Positions 56,413 to 64,000 of a stretch of DNA of 64,000 bases are shown here, piece by piece. The position numbers and the translations under genes are program-made. The stretch comes from Myotis daubentonii (Eukaryota > Chordata > Mammalia > Chiroptera > Vespertilionidae). A model generated the notes under the pieces. It made no database searches. It was not told the DNA's origin and was given only the letters and a program-made list of their open reading frames with translations. The stretch is taken from contig NC_081849.1 of assembly GCF_963259705.1 (NCBI RefSeq), positions 60,856,093-60,920,092 of the forward strand. Reading direction: 5' to 3'. Positions within the stretch are counted from its first letter, which is position 1; every line of letters begins with the position of its first letter.

Positions 56413-57282
56413 AAATCAGCCAAGGCTCATTTTACTTGACCTCACTCAGCTATTGGCCCAGCTGCTGAACTGTCTTATTGATGTTCGTAATAAATTTGCA
56501 TTTTCATAGCCCCCCAAGAATCTGGGTAGGCAGGAAGAGTACTGGCTTGGAAACAATCCTGAACAATTTAAAACAAATGCTGGGTTTTCCATTCCTCCCT
56601 TCTTTGTACCATATCCTTAAACTTTGAATTCCCTCTTAGATGAACTGGCTGTGTGTTCCCCTGAGCCCTGTTTGGCTAACAGACTTAGATTAAGGATTTG
56701 GTCTGTCACAAAACAAAGTGGCCTCAGAAGATCATTCTTTCTGATGTTATTAGAAAGAAGAACTGAAACTAAAATTTAACAACTAAAATCTTTGGCACTC
56801 ACAGAAATTCTTAGATATCTAGTTTTGAGTTGATTCCTTTAGTTATCTTATTGGTGTTAGTGAATTTTTTTAAATGTTCAAGGGAGACATTTGGACAGTT
56901 TGGAGGAATAAATTTATAGGTTTTGAGGTTTTAAATTAACATTCAATTTATTAAAGTCACAATTTTTTTCAAGCCTTCAAGTTCAATTTGCAAATCTTTT
57001 TGTAAAAGTCTAGAAGTACTTTACTTCTAAGAAAATTACTTTTATCTGATCTTTGATTAGTGCTATATTAATCTCAAAATTAACACATAATTTTTGCCTA
57101 AATTATCTCATATGATAAATTAATTTAAATTCATTATATATTTCAAACCACATTATTAAATTTAATGTAATTAGTTCTTCCAATCATTTTTAAATGCCTG
57201 ACATGACAGATTCACAACCCTCACATACAAGTAGCATTTATAAATTGGTGCTTTATATTTTCATGATGTTTAATCACTAATT
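56413..57282. other. Unassigned AT-rich DNA
   Basis: No gene or named repeat visible. Confidence 0.45.
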
Positions 57283-57522
57283 TTATATACAGTCTTTTTT
57301 TTTTAATTGACTTCAGAGAGGAAGGAGAAGGAGAGAGAGAGAGAGAGAAACATCAATGATGAGAGAGAATCATTGATTGGCTGCTTCCTGCACGCCCCCA
57401 CTGGGGATCGAGCCCACAACCTGGGCATGTGCCCTTGACTGGAATCAAACCCGGAACGCTTCAGTCCGCAGGCTGACGCTCTGTCCACTGAGCCAAACCA
57501 GCCAGGGCTTATATACAGTCTT
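57283..57522 (-). mobile_element. Ves SINE with 14-bp target duplication
   Basis: Body 57297-57508, ending caaaccagccagggc. Perfect duplication ttatatacagtctt. Confidence 0.93.
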
Positions 57523-57575
57523 AAAAAATTAATTTTTAATTTTTATCTATGTCTCAACTTATACACTAACCAAAT

Positions 57576-57609
<34 letters not shown>

Positions 57610-58318
57610 CAATGAGTCTCATTATACTTATATAAATTGATATGAAATATTCAATAGGTATTTATATCATACCCCATTAATTGCCAATAGCTATTAATTA
57701 TGTTCAAATATTAATAAACAATAAGTGTAACTGGGTTAAAATCACATTTAAAAATTGTTAATCAAATTTTCTGAAGTTGCACACGAACAACCCCTGAAAG
57801 AGCTAAGTGCATATGAGGAATAGCAATGTCATCAACTCTTCTGGAGAAATAAAGCAACCTGAGGGTCAATCTTTATTCACTATTTCAGTGTCAGTTGCAA
57901 ACATACTTTGTAACTCTTAAAAGACCTACACATGTACAGGCTTCTTTTTTTTTTTTTTTGCCTCTATTTCCACATAAATATTCTATATTTGGGTCCCAAT
58001 TATATTACAATTAAATTTTGAAAACTTTCTCTGCTTCCTGAAAACAATTGTTAGTATCTATCTAAGGAATTTATTTTATAATGGAATTTTGAACACTACC
58101 AGGGTTTTATTATTATAGGAACTATGTACTATACACTAAGCCTGTGATGAATTCCTGGTTGGCTACATTTTGGTTGATGCACTTTGGAGCAGAAGTGGGT
58201 GTTAAACTTTGATCTTTCTCTGGTTTGTGGTCTCTCCAAATCTTTTGCTTTTGGCTTCCCAAAGAAAAAATGAAGCAGCTTAATTTTTTCAACAAGTAGC
58301 TTCCTGATGTAGACACTT
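57523..58318. other. Unassigned AT-rich DNA with a (GT)n run
   Basis: A (GT)n run lies at 57579-57607. Nothing else recognised. Confidence 0.45.
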
Positions 58319-58562
58319 AAAATTGGTCCATTTCAGCCCTGGCTGGTTTGCCTCAGTGGATAGAGTGTGGACTGAAGGGTCCTGGGTTCGATTCCAGTCA
58401 AGGGCACATGCTTGGGTTGCGGGCTCCATCCCAGTAGGGGGCGTGCAGGAGGCAGCCAATCAATGATTCTCTCTAATCGTTGGTGTTTCTATCTCTCTCT
58501 TCTTTTCCCTTCCTCTCTGAAATCAATAAAAATATATATTTTTAAAAAATTGGTCCCTTTCA
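58319..58562 (+). mobile_element. Ves SINE with 17-bp target duplication
   Basis: Body 58336-58545, head gccctggctggtttgcctca, B box gggttcgattccagtcaagg. Flanks aaaattggtccatttca / aaaattggtccctttca. Confidence 0.92.
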
Positions 58563-59137
58563 TATTTAAAATTCAAGTCATCTGTCATATTTGGGCCTCA
58601 GTTTCTTCTCCTCTCATATTAAGTATTCTCTGGAGCTCCTTCTATTATATTCATTCATAAGCATACTTATTAAAGTCTTACTAAACTTATCCTCAGCATT
58701 GTGGGGGATTAAAAGCCCTGACCTTTGCCCTAAAAAGGCTAAGGGCCTAAAACAAACAAACAAACACCTAATGGCTTGCACTGGGGGCGGAGGAATAGTG
58801 CTTTCAGTATGATTTTATGACTTATTGATTGATTGAATGAATGGTCAGTTGAGAAATGCCAGGCCCTAGAAAGTGGTGACCCGGAGATATATACCTGATA
58901 GAGACCTGTGAAAAATTCCAGCAGCATTTTCCCAAATGCAGACTGAGAGTGCAATTAGGTATTCAGAGCTATGGGCAAAAAATCTACCCGGAATCTAGAT
59001 GTATTCTACCATATAAGTAGAATATGAACTTTTTATTCCACAAAGGTGTTGAGGGGGAGACTTATAAAAGACCATAGGACACTGTTTTTTTCAAACTCTG
59101 GGTTGCTACTAAATTTTTTTTTTTAAAGCAGGGAGGG
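58563..59137. other. Unassigned DNA
   Basis: No gene or named repeat visible. Confidence 0.4.
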
Positions 59138-59398
59138 AACCCTAATCGGTTTGGCTTAGTGGACAGAGCGTTGGCCTGTGGACCGAATGGTCCCGGGTTC
59201 AATTCCAGTCAAGGGCATGCACCTCAGTTGCAGACTCCTCCCTGGCCTGGGCCCTGGTTGGGGCTCTTGCAAGAGGCAGCTAATCATTGTGTTTCTCTCA
59301 CATTGATGTTTCTCTGTCTTTCCCTCTCTCTTCCACTCTCTCTAAAAATCAATAGGAAAATATCCTCGGGTGAGGATTTATTAAAATAATAATAAAAG
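59138..59398 (+). mobile_element. Ves SINE
   Basis: Head ccctaatcggtttggcttag, B box gggttcaattccagtcaagg, tail with atcctcgggtgaggat, the same subfamily mark as the copy at 35547. Confidence 0.88.
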
Positions 59399-59526
59399 GG
59401 AGAGTAGGGAGACGAATAATTTTTCTGGAAGCTTTGTTTCAGTTAACATAATTGGTTGATATTCAACTAATACATATTGATATGGCTCTAAAAGCTGTTA
59501 CCGAGAAACCAAGATGGCGGCATAGG

Positions 59527-59994
59527 TTAACGCCGAAGATTGCTGCCTCGAACAACCACTTCAGAGATATAACTAAAGGACAGAACAGACATCATCCAGA
59601 ACCACAGGAAGGCTAGCTGAGTGGAAATTCTACAACTAGGAGGAAAGAGAATATCATATCCAGACTCAGAGGAGGCGCAGTGCTGAAGTGAAATACTCAG
59701 GTGCAGAGTGCCCACGCGGAGTGGGCTGGCGGCGGTTGTTGTTTTCAATCGGGAGGGAGTTTCAGACTCTGAGCTCAAGATCCGGGCGAGTCTCTGGGGA
59801 CCCAGACTCAAACGGGAGAAGCGGGACTGTCTGGCTTCGGTCGGAACTCGAAGGCAGCTTTCTCTCCGAGGTTTGCAGCAGTTGCGGGGACTCTGAGAGG
59901 CAGAGCCCCTAGGGACGGAACTGAGAGCAGCCATTACTGCTTGCTCCACCCGCCCTGTAGATCCCCAGGGACCCGCCCCGCCCAAACCCTGCAC
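59527..59994 (-). other. Antisense ORF in the HAL1 5'UTR (ORF0-like position)
   Basis: 155 codons on the strand opposite HAL1. The N-terminal part (AVMAALSSVPRGSAS and RRESC) matches the antisense ORF of the first copy at 3257-3595. No evidence for expression. Confidence 0.3.
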
Positions 59995-60206
59995 AGAACC
60001 ATTTGCCGGATAGCCTCAGGCAAAGGCTAGATTAGCACCGCCCTAGAGATCCAGCACAGAAGCTCTCCCACTGCAGACACAGCTGACTCTCATAGCCAGT
60101 TAGCCTGGAGGTCAAATCACCCCTGGTATTACCGACAACAATCAAGGCTTAACTACAAGACTGCGCACAAAGACCACTAGGGGGTGCACCAAGAAAAGAT
60201 AAAAAA

Positions 60207-61100
60207 ATGCGGAGACAAAGAAACAGGACGCAAATGTCAGAAATGGAAGATATAGAGCTCAAAACCACACTTTTAAGGTCTCTCAAGAACTGTCTAGAAG
60301 CTGCCGATAAACTTAGTAAGGCCCTCGAAAAGACTGGTGAGACCGCCGATAAATGTAGTGAGATCCTCAAGAAATCTAATGAGACCCTCGATGTTGTGAT
60401 AAAGAACCAACTAGAAATTAAGCATATACTGACTGAAATAAAGACTATTATACAGACACCCAACAGCAGGCCAGAGGAGCGCAAGAATCAAGTCAAAGAT
60501 TCAAAATGCGAAGAAGCAAAAAACACCCAACTGGAAAAGCAAAATGAAAAAAGAATCCGAAAATACGAAGATAGTGTAAGGAGCCTCTGGGACAGCTTCA
60601 AGCGTACCAACATCAGAATTATAGGGGTGCCAGAAGATGAGAGAGACCAAGATATTGAAAACCTATTTGAAGAAATAATGACAGAAAACTTCCCCCACCT
60701 GGTGAAAGAAATAGACTTACAGGTCCAGGAAGCGCAGAGAACCCCAAACAAAAGGAATCCAAAGAGGACCACACCAAGACACATCATAATTAAAATGCCA
60801 AGAGCAAAAGACAAAGAGAGAATCTTAAAAGCAGCAAGAGAAAGAAACCGAGTTACCTACAAGGGAATACCCATACGACTGTCAGCTGATTTCTCAACAG
60901 AAACTTTGCAGGCCAGAAGGGAATGGCAAGAAATATTCAAAGTGATGAATACTAAGAACCTACAACCAAGATTACTTTATCCAGCAAAGCTATCATTCAG
61001 AACGGAAGGTCAGATAAAGAGCTTCACAGATAAGGAAAAGCTAAAGGAGTTCATCACCACCAAACCAGGATTATATGAAATGCTGAAAGGTATCCTTTAA
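60207..61100 (+). CDS. HAL1/L1 ORF1 protein (RNA-binding chaperone), intact
   Basis: 297 residues without a stop. Same protein as at 2231-3079, with a longer coiled coil: between AADKL and NQLEIKH there are 30 residues instead of 16, a difference of exactly two heptads. In order: basic start; coiled coil about 12-90; RRM-like domain about 120-210 (NIRIIGVPEDERDQ, PRHIIIKMPRAKDKERIL); C-terminal domain about 211-297 (RLSADFSTETLQARREW, LQPRLLYPAKLSF, LYEMLKGIL). The RNA-binding parts of the two copies are almost the same. Start: first ATG after the 5'UTR, shared by both copies. Needs L1 ORF2 in trans to move. Confidence 0.93.
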   Translation: MRRQRNRTQMSEMEDIELKTTLLRSLKNCLEAADKLSKALEKTGETADKCSEILKKSNETLDVVIKNQLEIKHILTEIKTIIQTPNSRPEERKNQVKDSKCEEAKNTQLEKQNEKRIRKYEDSVRSLWDSFKRTNIRIIGVPEDERDQDIENLFEEIMTENFPHLVKEIDLQVQEAQRTPNKRNPKRTTPRHIIIKMPRAKDKERILKAARERNRVTYKGIPIRLSADFSTETLQARREWQEIFKVMNTKNLQPRLLYPAKLSFRTEGQIKSFTDKEKLKEFITTKPGLYEMLKGIL

Positions 61101-61462
61101 GAAGAGGAAGAGGAAGAAAAAGGTAAAGATACAAATTATGAACAACAAATATGCATCTATCAACAAGTGAATCTAAGAATCAAGTGAATAAATAATCTGG
61201 TGATCATAATAGAATCAGGGACATAGAAAGGGAATGGACTGACTATTCTTGGGGGGGAAAGGGGTGTGGGAGATGCGGAAAGAGACTGGACAAAAATCGT
61301 GCACCTATGGAAGAGGACAGTGGGTGGGGAGTGAGGGCATAGGGTGGGGCGGGAACTGGGAGGAGGGGAGTTATGGGGAGGGAAAAAGAGGAACAAATGT
61401 AATAATCTGAACAATAAAGATTTAATTAAAAAAATAAATAAATAAAAATAAAAGCTGTTACC

Positions 61463-62081
61463 CCTGAACAAATAAATAGTGTCTAAGTCCTGTCTGGTCC
61501 CCTTTCCCCATGGCCAACATTTTTTGCCCACCCTCTGGAGCTCTCCACCCAGCAACTGCAAGGGAAATGCATGGCAGGGGGCCTCTAGGACACCCTCTTA
61601 GAGCTTTGAGGCAGTGTTTGATCTTAGTGGTCAGTGCTCAATGTTGTTAAATATTTTGAATAAAAATGCTAATTTCTTCTGCATATGTATATACACTAGG
61701 TCACAATATAAAATATATTTATTCTTGTGGATCATCATGAAAAAAAAAATTGAAAGCTACTGTTCTATGAGAAATATGAATGTAGGAAGAAATCTTTTTC
61801 AATGAACTGCTTCCTCTGGAAATAAACCACCCTCACTGGCCTGAGGCTGAGGATTTTGTTGCTTTATATTTATACTTACTCTTATAGCTAAGACACTGGC
61901 TTTTCCTTTACTATGGTGATATCAACTTTTTAAATTATTTGGGTCAGGAATAAAAGTAAATTGGTTTAAAGAATAACATTTAATAATGTAGGTGGTACAT
62001 AGCTTAAATTAGGAAGGTGGTATAAGAATGATTGTAATTTTGGAGCTCTTTCATCTAGCTAAACCTTCTATTATATAGATA
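61463..62081. other. Unassigned DNA
   Basis: No gene or named repeat visible. Confidence 0.4.
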
Positions 62082-62431
62082 CTAGAGGCCCGGTGCACGA
62101 AATTCGTGCATGGGGCGGGGGGGAGTTCCTCAGCCCACCCTGCACCCTCTCCAATCCAGGACCCCTCAGACATCCCTCTTGCAATCCGGGATTACTGGCT
62201 CCTAACTGCTCACCTGCCTACCTGCCTGATCGCCACTAACCACTCTGCCTGTCTGCCTGATGCCCCTAACCACCTCTGCCTGCCTGCCTGTTTGCCCCTA
62301 ACTGCCCTCCCCTGCCGGCCTGGTTGCCCCTAACCGCCTCTGACTTGGCCCCCGCCACTGTGGCTTTGTCCAGAAGGACGTCTGGATAGATGTCTGGTCT
62401 AATTAGCATATTACCCTTTTATTAGTATAGA
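62082..62431 (-). mobile_element. Non-autonomous Helitron
   Basis: Reversed 3' end ctagaggcccggtgcacgaa at left, reversed 5' end agcatattacccttttatta gtataga at right, flanked by A and T. Same C-rich interior type as 12231-12577. Confidence 0.9.
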
Positions 62432-64000
62432 TGGTGCCTGAGAAATTATTAATTTTAGGTAATTAGTCACCTGTCCCAGGTCTCATGGCTCAGCCAGGGA
62501 TCAGAAGCTTTGGCCCACCTTAAAAATCAGGGCTTATTAACTATTGAAGGGTAGCAGAATATGCCACTTTGGCACATTGATTATGTTCAGCTGTAGGCAC
62601 TTGAAAAACAGCAAATACAGGATTTCTCTCAACTCCTCTTATCTGCCTAAAGACAGACCCTCCAAGAGGAACTCAGTTGTCATAAATCCCCTCTTTGGGA
62701 GTCTCATCAACTATGGGAGTCTGACTCTTATCACAGGAGAAGAAACCAGAAGTCTATACCACATCCAGACAACTTTGTCACAAGTTATCATTAGTCCCTG
62801 GCCCACCCCTGGATTTAGTCGGCCTATTTTGCTATAGGCCCATTCATTTTTCCTAAAAATTATTTTCTCCCTCCAAGAGGCATACATCCCCATCTCTAAC
62901 TTTTCCTATTAAAATTATATTTAACCCCAAATTTTAAGCTACCATGGGGAATTATTCATTTTTCCATTTATCTCACGTGTATACATAAGGTATACACGTT
63001 AATAAAATTGTTTTTTCTCGTTAATCTTTCATTATAGGAGTCGCAGCTAAAAGGGGTAGAGAAAAATGATTTTCTTCCCTTACACTATGTTTCACAAATA
63101 CCTGTTAAATTTAGGGTTCACATATTTAGGACACTTTGTAGATCCATACTGAATGGATAAGCATTCTTTTTTAACCTGTGGTTCAGAGCTAGTGGCATTG
63201 CCCCTCCAAACCAGGTTTTGTAAGGTAAGAAAACTACAGGGAATGCCCCAATTCATAAGACTGCAAAATGTCTTCCTTCCTTCATCATAGTGAATTGGGG
63301 TGGCGCCTGGTTAGAGCCGAGGATAGATAGCATGTCTGTAAATGCAAGAAGTACTTTTGAGCTTTCTGTACTGTACTGGCAGGAAAGCAGGTTTTCTAAG
63401 GATCTTCAGCTCATTGTTTAAAGAAGGCGTAGACAATAGTATCTAATTCGTTATTCCAATTGCTTTGTCTTGCTGCACTGCTGGCTTTGTCATCAGCGGA
63501 TGTTGCAATTAGTTTAACAAGCAAAGGAAATGCCAGTCAAGTGCAGCAGCCCCTGGGATCTTGTCACCCTTGCTACATGGCAGGCCTTGGGTAGGAGACA
63601 AGAATGGACAAAGCTGTGTGTGGAGCCCAGGTCAGAAGGGAGTGGGTGGCAGTGAGCCTGCGTGTGCAAGGGCCCCTGACTCCCAAGGCCAGTGTTTACA
63701 TAAGCTATTCACTGCCACCTCTGAGACACTTAACCAGGCGCCTATTATACCCCATGGCATCGTCCTGACTTCAGGACTTTGGAGGAAAGCTGGGGCCAGG
63801 AGACTGCTCAAGTGCATTGGACAATAAAATGCTTTGTAGGTCAGATGTAAATTCCGCCTGCCCAGAAGCTTAGGCTGAGCAGTGACCGGTGCTGACCCAA
63901 ATGGAGCTGGGGTTTTTTTAACCTCGAGAATCTGGTGAGGCTGATAAGTCCACCAACCATAAGCGCTACTCGGCAAAACATGATGCAGCGTTAGAAGGAG
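62432..64000. other. Unassigned DNA to the window end
   Basis: Frames of 60-114 codons on both strands overlap and resemble no protein. No repeat named. Confidence 0.45.

Larger units (their letters stand above)
59489..61462 (+). mobile_element. Full-length HAL1 (half-L1) retrotransposon with target duplication
   Basis: Body 59503-61448: start gagaaaccaagatggcggca, a 704-bp 5'UTR, ORF1 (60207-61100), a 3'UTR with a G-rich stretch (61320-61380), AATAAA at about 61421 and an A tail. Perfect 14-bp duplication taaaagctgttacc at 59489-59502 and 61449-61462. ORF2 is absent from the inserted copy itself. Same architecture as the minus-strand copy at 1857-3808. Confidence 0.93.

Noticed and set aside
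60207..61100. Host gene derived from an L1 ORF1
   Set aside because: It lies in a complete element with 5'UTR, 3'UTR, A tail and target duplications, and a second copy exists nearby; no sign of domestication.

Overview
This window reads as nuclear DNA of a vesper bat (family Vespertilionidae, Myotis-like). The argument is repeat content. There are about two dozen tRNA-derived Ves SINEs and many Helitrons with 5' TC...TAATAAAAGGGTAATATGCAAATT starts and 3' ...GTGCACGAATTCGTGCAC..GGGCCTCTAG ends inserted between A and T. Young hAT and mariner MITEs, L1, MIR, L2 and MLT1 are also present. Helitrons in this number are, among mammals, known from vesper bats. I find no intact host protein gene, tRNA, rRNA or CRISPR; this is TE-rich intergenic (or intronic) DNA. 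All assignments were made by reading; no database search was run.

Layout. 1-4075: Ves SINEs, AT-rich DNA, and a full-length minus-strand HAL1 (half-LINE-1: 5'UTR, ORF1 and 3'UTR, no ORF2) with a perfect 16-bp target duplication. 4076-6587: a young non-autonomous class II (betaretrovirus-like) endogenous retroviral element. It has 719-bp LTRs differing at 3 positions by eye, a perfect tRNA-Lys3 primer site, tandem splice-donor repeats, tandem gag-start repeats, a 52-codon gag stub, a polypurine tract and a 6-bp target duplication. 6588-18870: old L1, Ves SINEs, an hAT element of SPIN/URR1 type, Helitrons (one fold-back) and MIR/L2. 18878-20650: a processed ferritin light chain (FTL) pseudogene with its iron-responsive element, split by a solo LTR of the same retroviral family. 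20660-37100: Ves SINEs, MLT1, hAT, L1 and a dense Helitron cluster at 28.8-31.4 kb with a perfect 25-bp hairpin. 37113-38812: a decayed Helitron keeping the C-terminal helicase part. 38813-59488: mariner MITEs, MLT1, a Helitron sharing the 3' end of the previous one, a 5'-truncated L1, tandem Helitrons, hAT elements, MIR/L2 and microsatellites. 59489-61462: a second full-length HAL1, plus strand, with a 297-codon open ORF1. 61463-64000: one more Helitron and otherwise unassigned DNA.

How the parts relate. Nothing here works as an operon or host pathway; the elements are linked by parasitism. HAL1 ORF1 protein would need reverse transcriptase/endonuclease from a complete L1 elsewhere. The retroviral element would need Gag-Pol from a helper. 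The short Helitrons need a Rep/helicase, of which only a dead fragment is present. The SINEs depend on L1. Nested insertions (solo LTR in FTL pseudogene, Helitron in L1, hAT in SINE, SINE in Helitron, SINE in MLT1) give a relative time order.
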